64,000 bases of DNA from an uncultured Nocardioides sp. (GTDB lineage: Bacteria > Actinomycetota > Actinomycetes > Propionibacteriales > Nocardioidaceae), in contig NZ_CANLDB010000007.1 in the NCBI RefSeq assembly GCF_947489365.1, positions 190,247-254,246 of the forward strand, given 5' to 3'. Under the pieces are notes generated by a model. That model made no database searches and had not been told where the DNA came from. It saw only the letters and a program-made list of their open reading frames with translations. The position numbers were made by a program, and so were the translations under genes. Of this stretch, positions 1 through 8,824 are shown one piece after another. Every line of letters begins with the position of its first letter. Positions within the stretch are counted from its first letter, which is position 1.

Positions 1-106
1 GGAACGGCCCAGGCGCCGTACCCGCGCAGACGTGCCGACTCGACGCCGTACACCTGCGCAGACGTGCCGACTCGACCCGATTGAGCTGCGCAGACGTGCC
101 GACTCG
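1..106 (-). repeat. 32-bp tandem repeat array, three units
   Basis: Three copies of a 19-nt core (plus strand GCGCAGACGTGCCGACTCG) lie at 24-42, 56-74 and 88-106, exactly 32 bp apart. The same core recurs at 566-648, 9625-9707, 9862-9880 and 54438-54552, where it abuts a stop codon. Strand is given in the orientation that would match a minus-strand gene ending to the right, but no such gene is recognisable here, so this array is the exception of the family. Confidence 0.85.
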
Positions 107-540
107 GGCTCTCCTGCTGGATGTGTGGGCCACGTGGTCCGATCACCCTCCGGAGCCGTGGTCGCGGTACTCCGTGACGGTACGCACCATCCGCGGGTCT
201 GAGCTCGTGCGAGACGTCACGGAGTACCGCTCCTCCACAGCCGGCCGGGTCGCCCCGGTACTCGCCTGGAGAACTGCCGCTCCGGACCTTGCCGGACAGC
301 AGGACCTCAGGGGACTAACCCTGCAGCTCACCCGGTCACGGTGGACAACGCCTCGCGACCCACGTCGACCACCGGCGCGCCACGCGCGTGGCGCCGCCGC
401 CATCGCCGCGAGGACCCTCGCGGTCCCGTGCACGAGCGCACACAGTTCGACACCCGGCGGGCTCCCTCGCCGCCTCACACCGCACCAGGTCGCGCCGGCG
501 CACCCACCGCCGAGGCGAACTGTGTCCCTTCGTGCAGCCT
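107..540. other. Gene-free stretch with two long inverted repeats
   Basis: No reading frame here looks like a real protein. Two inverted repeats are visible: perfect 16-bp arms at 164-179 and 215-230 (left arm GCGGTACTCCGTGACG, 35-nt spacer), and imperfect 21-bp arms at 429-449 and 516-536 (18 of 21 matching, 66-nt spacer). The stretch is bounded on both sides by 32-bp repeat arrays. It could be a non-coding or mobile-element remnant, or a structured RNA. Confidence 0.5.
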
Positions 541-565
541 CCGCCCGACTCGACGCCGTACGGCT

Positions 566-648
566 GCGCAGACGTGCCGACTCGACGCCGTACGGCTGCG
601 CAGACCTGCCGACTCGACGCCGTACGGCTGCGCAGACGTGCCGACTGG
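566..648 (-). repeat. 32-bp tandem repeat array after a hydrolase stop codon
   Basis: Core copies start at 566, 598 and 630, so the period is 32 bp. The last copy ends four nucleotides before the stop codon (653-655) of the minus-strand hydrolase. In the gene's sense direction the repeat therefore begins directly after the stop. The 598 copy has GACCTGCC in place of GACGTGCC, and the 630 copy is altered at its last bases. Confidence 0.85.
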
Positions 649-652
649 GCCC

Positions 653-1588
653 TCAGGGGCGCAGGCGGTCGGCGACGGTGCGGGCGCCGCCGGGGGCCAT
701 GACGATCGTGTAGTGGTTGACGTCCTCGACGTCGTACGCCGCGAGCAGCGGCAGGCGCTCGGCGGCGGCCTCGACGGCGGCGGTCGGGTAGAGCGGCTCG
801 GGCTCGTCCATCAGCCCCCGCGGCGCGCGGAGGAAGGTCAGCGGGAGCCCCGCCTCGGCGACCGCGTCGAGGGCCGCGAGGTGGCCGGGGTGGCCGAACA
901 GCTCGGCGCCGTCCGCGGCCATCGCCTCGACCGTCGTGCTGGGCCGCAGCTCGGGCTCGGTGCCGCGCAGGTCGTAGTCGAGGTAGGCCTCGACGGTCGG
1001 GCTCCAGTCCGCGGCGAAGGCGGGGTGCTCGCGCCAGAAGTCGCGGTAGGCCTCCCGCGACGGGAACGTCATCGTCAACCGCTTGCCCGCCGGGCCCAGG
1101 GCCGCGGCGACGTCACCGACCTCCGCGGGGGCGGTGGGGTCGGTCGGAGCGGGTGCCGCCGGTGCCGCCGGGGCGGGCAGGGGCAGACCGCCGTCCACGA
1201 GCAGCAGCCTGCTCACCCGCTCGGGCATCAGCGCGGCGAGCTGCACCGCGACGAAGCCGCCCATCGAGTGCCCGGCGACCGCGACCGGGCCGGACGTCAG
1301 CGCCTCGAGCACCGCGGCGACGTCGGCGGCGTGCCGCGCCATCCCGTACGGCGGGGGCAGGTCGGCGCTGCGCCCGCGTCCCCGCAGGTCGGGGGCGACG
1401 ACCCGCACGCCCGGCAGCGCCTCGGCGACCAGCGGCCAGCACCGGTGCGAGGCGGTGATCCCGTGGATCGCCACGACGGTCGGGGCCTGCGGGTCGTCGG
1501 GTCCCCACACGCCGACGGCGAGGTCGCCCCCGTCGACGGCGACGGTCGTGGTCCGGTAGGTCGCCTCGGCTGCGCTCATGCCTCCCAC
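653..1588 (-). CDS. Alpha/beta hydrolase
   Basis: This 311-aa protein has the alpha/beta-hydrolase layout. There is an oxyanion-type HG at about residues 42-43, the nucleophile elbow GHSMGG with Ser108, and a C-terminal catalytic-His candidate in DVNHYT. It probably hydrolyses an ester, lactone or similar bond in the cytosol; the substrate cannot be read from the sequence. A GTG start at 1588 is chosen because GGAGG lies 7 nt upstream. The alternative ATG at 1579 has its purine-rich tract too close. There is no obvious operon partner: the next gene is divergent. A 32-bp repeat array begins four nucleotides past the stop. Confidence 0.85.
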   Translation of the reverse strand: MGGMSAAEATYRTTTVAVDGGDLAVGVWGPDDPQAPTVVAIHGITASHRCWPLVAEALPGVRVVAPDLRGRGRSADLPPPYGMARHAADVAAVLEALTSGPVAVAGHSMGGFVAVQLAALMPERVSRLLLVDGGLPLPAPAAPAAPAPTDPTAPAEVGDVAAALGPAGKRLTMTFPSREAYRDFWREHPAFAADWSPTVEAYLDYDLRGTEPELRPSTTVEAMAADGAELFGHPGHLAALDAVAEAGLPLTFLRAPRGLMDEPEPLYPTAAVEAAAERLPLLAAYDVEDVNHYTIVMAPGGARTVADRLRP

Positions 1589-1689
1589 TGTGGCACCTCC
1601 GCCGTGGCACCCCGAGTGTTCGCCGGGCCGTCATCCACCGCTCGCCCCACGGCACCCCGGCACCGGGCCGTCATCCCTACCGTGCGCGC

Positions 1690-3984
1690 ATGCCTTTCCG
1701 GATGTCCGCGCCCTCCGGCCGACGACGCGCCGTACCGGTCCTCCGGTACGCCGCCCCGCTCGCCGCCGCTGCCCTCGGCCTGCCCCTCCTCGTCGGCCTG
1801 CCGACGGCCTCTGCCCAGGGCTCCGTCGTGCCCGAGCCGGTGGTGCTCTCGGCCGACGACGCCGCGCTGTCGGTCGAGCCGATCGGCACCTACCGCACCG
1901 GGGTGTTCGACCGGTCGGCCGCGGAGATCGTGCACTTCCACGCCGCCACGCAGCGCCTCTTCGTCGTCAACGCGCTCTCCGGGGAGCTCGACGTCCTCGA
2001 CGCCGCCGACCCGACCGACCCCACCCGGGAGACGTCCCTGGTCGCCTCCGACGCGGCCGGGGTGCCGACCGGGGTGACCGTGAACTCCGTCGCCGTCCGG
2101 GACGACGGCCTGCTCGCCGTCGCGGTCGAGGCACCGGTCAAGACCGACCCCGGCTGGATCGCCTTCGCCGACGCCGACAGCCTGACGTGGCTCGGGTCGG
2201 TCCAGGTGGGCGCCCTGCCCGACATGGTGACGATCACCGACGACGGCGCCCGTGCCGTCGTCGCCAACGAGGGCGAGCCCGCCGACGACTTCTCGGTCGA
2301 CCCCGAGGGCTCGGTCGGCGTGATCGACCTCGGCGAGGGCGTCGTCGCGCCGCCGCAGTCCGCCGTCCGGACCGCCGACTTCCGCGCCTACGAGGACGGC
2401 GGCACCAAGACCCTCCCCGCCGGCGTCCGCGTCTTCGGCCCGCACGTGGGCGAGGGCTTCCGGGTCTCCCGCAACCTCGAGCCCGAGTACGTCGCCACCG
2501 AGGCCGACGGCTCCGTCGCGTACGCCGCGCTGCAGGAGGCCAACGCCCTCGCCGTGGTCGACCTCGACACCGCCGAGGTGACCGACCTCCTCCCGCTCGC
2601 GCCGGTCGACCACGCGGTCGCGGGCAACGGCATCGACCCCTCCGACCGCGACGGCGAGATCGCGATCGAACCCCGGCCCGTCCTCGGCCTGCCGATGCCC
2701 GACGGCATCGAGTCCTACCGCGCCGGCGGCACGACGTACCTCGTCACCGCCAACGAGGGCGACGCCCGCGAGTGGGGTGACTACGCCGAGCCCGCGCGCG
2801 CCGGCGGCCTCGAGGTGTGCCCGGGCTCCCCCGCCGACGGTCGCCTCGGCGTCGCCGACCTCGGTCGCCTCAACGTCACGACCGCCTCGGGCATCACCGA
2901 CGGCGCCAGCTGCTACGAGCAGCTCTACTCCTTCGGGACGCGGTCGTTCTCGATCTGGACCACCGACGGCGAGCGGGTCTTCGACTCCGCGGACGCCTTC
3001 GAGCAGCTGACCGCCGAGGCCGTGCCGGACTTCTTCAACTCCAACCACAGCGAGAGCAACCTCGAGGGCCGCAGCGACGACAAGGGCCCGGAGCCGGAGA
3101 ACCTCGACCTGGGCCGTGTCGGCGGGCGCACCTACGCCTTCGTCGGCCTCGAGCGGGTCGGCGGGCTGATGGTCTTCGACGTCACCGACCCCGCCGACTC
3201 GGTGTTCGTCACCTACGTCAACAACCGTGACTTCTCGGTCTCCGTCGAGGACGCCGACGACCCCGAGGCCGTGCTCGACCAGGCCGGTGACCTCGGACCC
3301 GAGGGCGTCGAGTTCGTCGCCGCCGCCGACTCCCCCACCGGTCAGCCCCTGGTGGCGGTCGGAAACGAGGTCTCCGGGACGACGACCCTCTTCGGCGTCG
3401 ACCGCCTGACGCGGGGCGAGGCTCGGCTCGACGTCCGCGGCGTCCCGGACGCGGTCCGGTACGGCCGCGACCTGCGCCCACGTGTCGAGGTGTCCGAGAC
3501 GGGCGCCGACGACGACACGAGCGGGATCAGCGGCACCGTCGAGGTGCGCCGTCGGGGCGTCACGATCGCGACGGCCGAGGTAGTGGACGGCGTCGCCCGG
3601 CCGGTGGTGCCGGGCACGCGCCTGGGGACCGGCGAGCAGCGCCTGGCGTTCGTCTTCGTACCCGACACCGGGGCCGACGTCACCGGGGCCCGCACCCTTG
3701 AGGAGCTGATGGTCCGTCGCGCCCGCACCGCCACGACGATCCGGTGGGCGCAGCGCCCGACCCCGCAGCGCAGCGGCGTGGCCCTGGTCACGGTGCGCAA
3801 CACCGACACGGAGCCGACCCCGATCGGTCGCGTGACGGTGCAGGTTGCCGGGCAGACGCGCCGGGCGCGCCTCGAGGACGGGACCGCCCGTCTGCGGGTC
3901 GGTCCCGCCTCCCGGGGCACGCAGGCGCGGGCGTCGTACGGCGGGTCGGCGCGGTTCGCCCCGTCGTCCGCCACCACCGGCTGA
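1690..3984 (+). CDS. Secreted choice-of-anchor I family protein (beta-propeller, Ig-like tail)
   Basis: This 764-aa protein begins with a twin-basic N terminus and a hydrophobic segment (about residues 17-43, ending near ASAQ), consistent with a Sec or Tat signal peptide. The body carries the choice-of-anchor I hallmarks: LPDMVTITDDG, then VVANEGEPADDFSVDPEGSV, and later NSNHSESN and GPEPENLDLG. These belong to a beta-propeller-like fold related to phytase/alkaline-phosphatase-like exported proteins. From about residue 580 to the end the protein looks like Ig-like beta domains (EVRRRGVTIATAEV). It is probably an extracellular or wall-associated phosphoesterase-like or structural protein; the enzymatic activity is not established for this family. 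It is monocistronic. Confidence 0.8.
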   Translation: MPFRMSAPSGRRRAVPVLRYAAPLAAAALGLPLLVGLPTASAQGSVVPEPVVLSADDAALSVEPIGTYRTGVFDRSAAEIVHFHAATQRLFVVNALSGELDVLDAADPTDPTRETSLVASDAAGVPTGVTVNSVAVRDDGLLAVAVEAPVKTDPGWIAFADADSLTWLGSVQVGALPDMVTITDDGARAVVANEGEPADDFSVDPEGSVGVIDLGEGVVAPPQSAVRTADFRAYEDGGTKTLPAGVRVFGPHVGEGFRVSRNLEPEYVATEADGSVAYAALQEANALAVVDLDTAEVTDLLPLAPVDHAVAGNGIDPSDRDGEIAIEPRPVLGLPMPDGIESYRAGGTTYLVTANEGDAREWGDYAEPARAGGLEVCPGSPADGRLGVADLGRLNVTTASGITDGASCYEQLYSFGTRSFSIWTTDGERVFDSADAFEQLTAEAVPDFFNSNHSESNLEGRSDDKGPEPENLDLGRVGGRTYAFVGLERVGGLMVFDVTDPADSVFVTYVNNRDFSVSVEDADDPEAVLDQAGDLGPEGVEFVAAADSPTGQPLVAVGNEVSGTTTLFGVDRLTRGEARLDVRGVPDAVRYGRDLRPRVEVSETGADDDTSGISGTVEVRRRGVTIATAEVVDGVARPVVPGTRLGTGEQRLAFVFVPDTGADVTGARTLEELMVRRARTATTIRWAQRPTPQRSGVALVTVRNTDTEPTPIGRVTVQVAGQTRRARLEDGTARLRVGPASRGTQARASYGGSARFAPSSATTG

Positions 3985-4040
3985 GGTACGACGAGCGCCA
4001 GCGAGGAGCCTCGAGACCCGGCGAGAAGTCCGCTGTCGTC

Positions 4041-4093
4041 TCCCGGGATCTCGTGGCTCGGTCGCTGCGCGACGCTCGCACCTCGATCTCCGG
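4041..4093 (+). repeat. 53-bp dispersed repeat, copy 1
   Basis: These 53 bp are identical in reverse complement to 38462-38514, more than 34 kb away. The repeat lies in the 133-bp gap between the convergent 1690 and 4118 genes, next to GGTCGAG/GAGACCCGG-type dispersed sequence (3987-4033). It begins TCCCGGGATCTCGTGG and ends CCTCGATCTCCGG. Confidence 0.9.
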
Positions 4094-4117
4094 CCGGTCC
4101 TCGGGGCAGTGACCGCC

Positions 4118-5050
4118 TCAGACGCTGAGCGGGACCCCGACGGCCTCCTCGGACAGCGCCCACATGCGGGCGGCGTCCTCCGGGCTGCGGAGGCTCGCGT
4201 ACGGCGTCCGCTCCGCGGGCCGTCCGCCGAGCCCGCCCGGGCCGCGGGGGCCGTAGAACCGGCCCCCGGCGTCCGGGGTGGTCGCGGCCATCACGGCCGG
4301 CAGTGCCGCGGACTCGGGCGTACCCGTGATCCCGAGCCGCGAGAGCACGCGGATCACCCGGACGCCGGCGGTGTCCCGGCTGCGTCCCACCTCGGGTCGG
4401 GCGGCCAGCAGGCTGGTCGGGGCCACCCCCGGGTGGGCGAGGTTGCTGCTGATCCCCCACCCCTCGGCGCGGCTGCGGCGGTCGAGCTCGAGCGCGAACA
4501 GGCCGACCGCGATCTTCGAGTGGCTGTAGGCCCTCATCCCGTCGTACGAGCGCTCCCAGCCCGGGTCCTCCCAGTGCACGCCGTTGCGGTTCGCCGCGAT
4601 GCTGGTCTGCGAGGTGACCCGCGCGCCGCCCGCGACGAGCAGCGGCAGCAGGTGGGCGACGAGGGCGACGTGGCCGAGGTGGTTCGTGCCCCACTGCAGC
4701 TCGAGGCCGTCGGCCGTCGTCCGCCGCTCGGGCGGGGTCATGACCCCGGCGTTGTTGACGAGCAGGTGGATCGGGCGGCCCTCGTCGGACAGCGTGGCAC
4801 CGAGCGCGGCGACCGAGTCGAGGGACGACAGGTCGAGGTCGCGCAGCGAGACGCGGGCGCCGGGCACGCGGTCGCCGATCGCGGCCACGGCGCGGTCGCC
4901 CTTGGCGCGGTTGCGGACGGGAAGCACCACCTCGGCGCCGGCGGCGGCGAGCCGGGCGGCGAGGTGGACGCCCATCCCGTCGCTGCCGCCGGTGACGACG
5001 GCGAGGCGTCCGGAGAGGTCGGGGACGTCGAGGGTGGGAGTACGGGGCAC
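4118..5050 (-). CDS. Short-chain dehydrogenase/reductase (SDR) family oxidoreductase
   Basis: The protein is 310 aa from a GTG start at 5050, chosen because GAGGAG lies 7 nt upstream; the frame stays open further upstream but that part is not SDR-like. The Rossmann nucleotide-binding motif TGGSDGMG is at about residues 20-27, NNAG at 99-102, a serine-rich strand (TSQTS) near 150, and the catalytic YxxxK as Tyr175 and Lys179. It resembles the retinol-dehydrogenase/WW-oxidoreductase-like SDRs of actinobacteria. The substrate is unknown. It is divergent from an XRE-family regulator at 5222, the usual arrangement for local control of an SDR gene by that regulator type. Confidence 0.88.
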   Translation of the reverse strand: MPRTPTLDVPDLSGRLAVVTGGSDGMGVHLAARLAAAGAEVVLPVRNRAKGDRAVAAIGDRVPGARVSLRDLDLSSLDSVAALGATLSDEGRPIHLLVNNAGVMTPPERRTTADGLELQWGTNHLGHVALVAHLLPLLVAGGARVTSQTSIAANRNGVHWEDPGWERSYDGMRAYSHSKIAVGLFALELDRRSRAEGWGISSNLAHPGVAPTSLLAARPEVGRSRDTAGVRVIRVLSRLGITGTPESAALPAVMAATTPDAGGRFYGPRGPGGLGGRPAERTPYASLRSPEDAARMWALSEEAVGVPLSV

Positions 5051-5221
5051 GGGTGGCTCCTCATCGAGGGGATCGACGTGGTGTCGATCCGGTGCTCCCA
5101 CCCTGCGACGGCCGCGGCGGGGCATCCAGGGTCGGCGGATCCAGGGACCGGTGATCCGTGGTTGTGCCAGGACGAGCGGGGTAGAACGGACGTCCGCACA
5201 CGTCGAGAACCGAGGGACACC

Positions 5222-6058
5222 GTGGACCGCACCGGACTGGCCGACTTCCTGCGTCGGCGGCGCGAGTCGCTGCAGCCGGAGGACGTCGGCCTGCCCCGCG
5301 GGCGACGGCGCCGTACGACGGGGCTGCGGCGCGAGGAGGTCGCCGTGCTCTGCCACATGTCGACCGACTACTACTCGCGGCTGGAGCAGGAGCGGGGACC
5401 ACGGCCCTCGGAGCAGATGCTCGCGTCGATCGCCCAGGGCCTGCACCTCACGCGGGACGAGCGGGACCACCTGTTCCACCTGGTCGGCCACCCGCCCCCG
5501 ACGTCAGCCGCCGCCGGCGCCCACATCAGCCCCGGGGTGCTGCGGGTGCTGGACCGCCTCGACGACACCCCCGCCGAGGTCACCACCGAGCTCGGCGAGA
5601 CCCTGCGGCAGAACCGGCTCGGTGCCGCGCTCACCGGCGACGCCAGCCGATTCCAGGGGTGGGAGCGGAGCCTGCCCTACCGGTGGTTCGTGCTGCCGGG
5701 GGCCCGGGCCCTCTACCCGGAGGAGGACCACGCCTTCCTGTCGCGGCTCTTCGCCTCCCATGCGCGGGCGCTGGTCGCTCAGCGGGGTCCGGGGTCGCGG
5801 GCCGCGCTCCTCGCTGAGGAGATCCTCGCGCGGAGCCCCGAGTTCACCGCGTTGTGGGCCGAGCACGAGATCGGCGTCCGCCCACGGGAGTCCAAGACCT
5901 TCCTGCACCCGCAGGTGGGGCGCCTGGAGCTGACGTGCCAGACGCTGCTCGACCCGTACGAGGGCCACTCGCTGCTCGTCTACACCGCCATCCCGGGCAC
6001 CGAGAGCCACGAGCGCCTGCAGCTGCTCGACGTGCTGGCGGCCCCCGCCGGGGTGTGA
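5222..6058 (+). CDS. XRE-family regulator with MmyB-like ligand-binding domain
   Basis: The protein is 278 aa from a GTG start at 5222. The N-terminal helix-turn-helix (about residues 30-75) contains [22 protein letters not shown], followed by GPRPS, both typical of the MmyB/Rv-type XRE regulators. The C-terminal 170 residues match the MmyB-like ligand-binding domain ([26 protein letters not shown]). Regulators of this class are usually encoded beside an SDR gene and repress it, releasing when a small molecule or fatty acid binds. Here the SDR at 4118-5050 is divergent, with a 171-bp shared promoter region. The regulatory target is inference. Confidence 0.87.
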   Translation: MDRTGLADFLRRRRESLQPEDVGLPRGRRRRTTGLRREEVAVLCHMSTDYYSRLEQERGPRPSEQMLASIAQGLHLTRDERDHLFHLVGHPPPTSAAAGAHISPGVLRVLDRLDDTPAEVTTELGETLRQNRLGAALTGDASRFQGWERSLPYRWFVLPGARALYPEEDHAFLSRLFASHARALVAQRGPGSRAALLAEEILARSPEFTALWAEHEIGVRPRESKTFLHPQVGRLELTCQTLLDPYEGHSLLVYTAIPGTESHERLQLLDVLAAPAGV

Positions 6059-6081
6059 GACTCGCTCGGTTCACGGCCGCC

Positions 6082-6492
6082 TCACGGCGGCCTCGCATCG
6101 AGCTCCCGCACGAGCCGCGCCGGCGCCAGCACGCGCCAGCTCTCGGTGACCAGCTCACTGATCTCCGCCCAGTCCGTGGCGTCGTCGAGCACCACCGAGA
6201 GCACCTCGTCGTCGTCCCCCGGCAGGTACGGCGGCCCGATCGCCGCGAGCGCGGCCCGCTCCGGACCGACGCAGCGCAGGCGGACGACCGTCACCACCCG
6301 CCCGTCGGTCACGCCGAGCCGGGACGCCGCGTCGGCGTGGTGCAGCGCCAGGACGTGGGCGAACGTCCGACCCCGCACGCGCCACCGCAGCCCGGTCCAG
6401 GCGTCCTCCTCGACCGCACCCGGCAGCGCCAGCGCGAGGGGGGCGACACGCACGGCCAGCGAGGAGTCCGGGTCGGGTCGCCGTGCCGCCAT
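6082..6492 (-). CDS. MmcQ/YjbR family protein
   Basis: The protein is 136 aa from an ATG at 6492; a start 30 bp further upstream (6522) is possible. It shows the YjbR-type pattern: ALALPGAVEEDAWTGLRWRVRGRTFAHV near the N terminus, a variable middle, and DWAEISELVTESWRVLAPARLVREL at the C terminus. YjbR-fold proteins are small, often called DNA-binding because of their CyaY-like fold, but their cellular function is poorly defined. The gene lies tail-to-tail with the XRE regulator and head-to-head with the TetR gene at 6576. Confidence 0.78.
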   Translation of the reverse strand: MAARRPDPDSSLAVRVAPLALALPGAVEEDAWTGLRWRVRGRTFAHVLALHHADAASRLGVTDGRVVTVVRLRCVGPERAALAAIGPPYLPGDDDEVLSVVLDDATDWAEISELVTESWRVLAPARLVRELDARPP

Positions 6493-6575
6493 GCGCGGGA
6501 CCGTACGACGCCCCGCCGACACCCGCCACCGACCGACGAGGCGGCCGAGGGGGCTGTACGCCTAGCGTGGGTCCC

Positions 6576-7202
6576 ATGACCTCGGGCGACGACACGGCGA
6601 CGGGCGGGGCCCGTCCGGACTTCGCCGAGCGCAGCCGCCGTACGCAGCAGCACGTGCTCGACGCAGCCGTGGAGGTCCTCATCGAGCACGGGTACGCCGG
6701 GGCGTCGACGCTGCGGATCCAGGAGCGCGCAGGCGTCAGCCGGGGCCGGTTGCTGCACCAGTACCCCCAGCGGGACACCCTCCTGGTCGCCGCCGTCCAG
6801 CACCTCGTCCAGGCCCGGCTCGCCGCGCAGCGCGAGCGCACCGACTGGCCGACCGACGCCGGGGCGCGGATCGACGAGGCGGTCGGCGAGATGTGGCGCA
6901 CCTACCAGCAGGGCTTCTTCTGGGCGGCGACCGAGCTGTGGCTCGCCTCCCGCCACCACCGGGCGCTCGCCGACGCGCTGCGCCCGCTGGAGCACGCGCT
7001 GGGCCAGGACATCCGCCGCTCGACGGACGCGATGTTCGGCCCCGCACTGTGCGCGCACCCGCGCTACCCCGCGGTGCGCGAGCTGGTCACCACGAGCATG
7101 CGGGGCGTCGCGCTCACCTACTCGTTCGCGCCGCGCGACCCCGCCACGGACCCGCAGCTCGCCGCCTGGCGCCAGCTGGCGCGGCGCGAGCTGCTGGGCT
7201 GA
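6576..7202 (+). CDS. TetR/AcrR family transcriptional regulator
   Basis: This 208-aa protein has an N-terminal TetR helix-turn-helix at about residues 20-65 (VLDAAVEVLIEHGYAGASTL, then AGVSRGRLLHQYPQRDTLL). The C-terminal ligand/dimerisation domain is all-helical and of unassigned specificity. It is convergent with the acyl-CoA ligase gene at 7216, with only 13 bp between stops. A fatty-acid-derived effector and control of the ligase/hydratase pair are plausible but not shown; the palindrome at 8796-8813 is a candidate operator. Confidence 0.88.
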   Translation: MTSGDDTATGGARPDFAERSRRTQQHVLDAAVEVLIEHGYAGASTLRIQERAGVSRGRLLHQYPQRDTLLVAAVQHLVQARLAAQRERTDWPTDAGARIDEAVGEMWRTYQQGFFWAATELWLASRHHRALADALRPLEHALGQDIRRSTDAMFGPALCAHPRYPAVRELVTTSMRGVALTYSFAPRDPATDPQLAAWRQLARRELLG

Positions 7203-7215
7203 GCCCGGGCGGGGC

Positions 7216-8760
7216 TCACGCGAAGCGCGCCGCCAGGTCCTTCTTGACCAGCTTGCCGGTCGCCGAGCGCGGCAGGGCGTCGACGAAGTGCAGCTCGCGC
7301 GGCACCTTGAACCGGGCGATCCGCCCCTGGAGGTCGGCGAGGATCTCCTCGGCCAGCGCCGGGGACGGCTCGACGCCGTCCGCGGGCTGCACGACCGCGA
7401 CCGGGACCTGGCCGAGGTCGTCGTCGGCGGCGCCGACGACCGCGACGTCCAGGATCGCCGGGTGCAGCGCGAGGGCGTCCTCGATCTCCTGCGGGTAGAC
7501 GTTGACGCCGCCCGAGATGATCGTGAAGGCCGCCCGATCGGTGAGGTAGAGGTAGCCGTCCGCGTCGACGTGGCCGATGTCGCCGGTGGTGGTCCACGTC
7601 GGGTGGTCCGGGTGGGTCGCGGCCGCGGTCTTCGCGTCGTCCTTGTGGTAGCTGAACGGCCGCACGTCGCGCTCGAAGTACACGATCCCGGTGTCCCCGG
7701 TGGGCACCTCGGCGCCGTCGTGGCCGCAGATCCGGACGACGCCGAGCTTCGCCTGCCCGACGGTGCCGGGACGCTCGAGCCACTCGTCGGGGGTGACCAT
7801 CGTGATGCCGTTGGCCTCGGTCGAGGAGTAGTACTCGTGCAGCACCGGGCCCCACCAGTCGATCATCCGCTGCTTGACCTCGACCGGGCACGGCGCGGCC
7901 GCGTGGACGGCGACCCGCAGGCTCGAGACGTCGTACGACGCCCGCACCTCCTCGGGCAGCTTCAGCATGCGCACGAACATCGTCGGCACCCACTGGCTGT
8001 GCGTGACGCGGTGCGTCTGGATCACCTCGAGCGCGTCCTCGGCGTCGAACCGGTCGGCCATGACCACCGTGCCGCCGGTGGCGTGGACGACGCCGCCGAA
8101 CCGCAGCGGCGCCGCGTGGTACGTCGGGGCGGCGCTGTAGTAGACGGTGTCGGTGTCGAAGCCGTACGCCGGTGCGAAGACCATCGTGAACAGATCGAGC
8201 CGCTCGTCGATCCCGTGGCCGGGCAGCGGCGCCTTGACGCCCTTCGGCCGGCCGGTGGTGCCGGAGGAGTAGAGCATGTCGACGCCGCGCGGCTGGTCGG
8301 CCAGCGGCGCGTCGGAGGTCGTCCCCTGCACCTCGTCGTACGACGTCCAGCCGGCGGGGGCGCCGTCCTCGCCGGGGTCGAGGAGCACGCGGATGCCGAT
8401 GGCGTCACCCAGCTCGGCGAGCGCGGCCCCAGCCAGCTCCAGGCACGAACGGGACACCAGCAGCGCACGGGCGTCGCAGTCGCCGAGGATGTAGGCGACC
8501 TCGCCCGCGGTGAGGTGGTGGTTGACGCCGGTGACGACGAAGCCGGACCGCAGGCCGGCCCAGTAGACCTCGAAGACCTCCGGCAGGTTGCCGGACAGGA
8601 ACGCGACGTCGTCGCCCTCCCCCAGGCCCTGCTCGCGGAGGTACCGCGCGAGGCGGACCGACCGGGACTCGAGGTCGGCGTACGTCCGGACGACACCTGA
8701 GGTGGTGTGCACGATCGCGGGCTTGTCGGGCTGGGTGGCGGCGTGGGTGCCGGGGAACAT
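7216..8760 (-). CDS. Acyl-CoA synthetase (AMP-binding, FadD-like)
   Basis: This 514-aa ANL-superfamily adenylating enzyme should form acyl-CoA from an acid, ATP and CoA. It shows the phosphate-binding loop YSSGTTGRPKGV (about residues 165-176), YYSSTEANG as the A5-like motif, TTGDIGHVDADGYLYLTDR as A7/A8, and the C-terminal catalytic lysine region TGKLVKKDL. Its length is normal for the family. It is divergent from an enoyl-CoA hydratase (8825), so the pair probably activates and processes one acyl substrate. A TGACCGT inverted repeat lies in the shared 64-bp region. The actual acid substrate is unknown. Confidence 0.9.
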   Translation of the reverse strand: MFPGTHAATQPDKPAIVHTTSGVVRTYADLESRSVRLARYLREQGLGEGDDVAFLSGNLPEVFEVYWAGLRSGFVVTGVNHHLTAGEVAYILGDCDARALLVSRSCLELAGAALAELGDAIGIRVLLDPGEDGAPAGWTSYDEVQGTTSDAPLADQPRGVDMLYSSGTTGRPKGVKAPLPGHGIDERLDLFTMVFAPAYGFDTDTVYYSAAPTYHAAPLRFGGVVHATGGTVVMADRFDAEDALEVIQTHRVTHSQWVPTMFVRMLKLPEEVRASYDVSSLRVAVHAAAPCPVEVKQRMIDWWGPVLHEYYSSTEANGITMVTPDEWLERPGTVGQAKLGVVRICGHDGAEVPTGDTGIVYFERDVRPFSYHKDDAKTAAATHPDHPTWTTTGDIGHVDADGYLYLTDRAAFTIISGGVNVYPQEIEDALALHPAILDVAVVGAADDDLGQVPVAVVQPADGVEPSPALAEEILADLQGRIARFKVPRELHFVDALPRSATGKLVKKDLAARFA

Positions 8761-8795
8761 GCGGACCTCCGGGGGCGGGGGTGACGCACGCTACA

Positions 8796-8813
8796 ACGGT
8801 CAGCGTTGACCGT
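8796..8813. promoter_or_regulatory. Inverted repeat, candidate operator for the ligase/hydratase pair
   Basis: ACGGTCA (8796-8802), a 4-bp centre GCGT, then TGACCGT (8807-8813) form perfect 7-bp arms in the short divergent promoter region. The size fits a TetR-type dimer site. The nearby TetR gene at 6576 is the obvious candidate protein, but no copy of the palindrome was seen at its own promoter. Confidence 0.5.
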
Positions 8814-8818
8814 ATAGT
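8813..8818 (+). promoter_or_regulatory. -10 element TATAGT, probably giving a leaderless mRNA
   Basis: TATAGT ends 6 nt before the ATG at 8825. With normal -10 to start-site spacing, transcription would begin at or within a base of the ATG, giving a leaderless transcript. No Shine-Dalgarno sequence is visible in front of the ATG. The element overlaps the right arm of the inverted repeat by one base, so a bound repressor would block it. Confidence 0.5.
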
Positions 8819-8824
8819 GCCCGG

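Noticed and set aside
143..478. Minus-strand 111-aa frame in the left intergenic region
   Set aside because: Arg/Ala/Ser-rich, no family features, no ribosome-binding site, and it spans inverted repeats.
541..649. CRISPR array suggested by regular 32-bp repeats
   Set aside because: Units are tandem without unique spacers; the repeat and the interval make up the same 32 bp, no cas genes are nearby, and arrays are tied to stop codons.
5051..5491. Upstream extension of the SDR gene
   Set aside because: The extra sequence is antisense to the XRE regulator, and a ribosome-binding site sits in front of GTG 5050.
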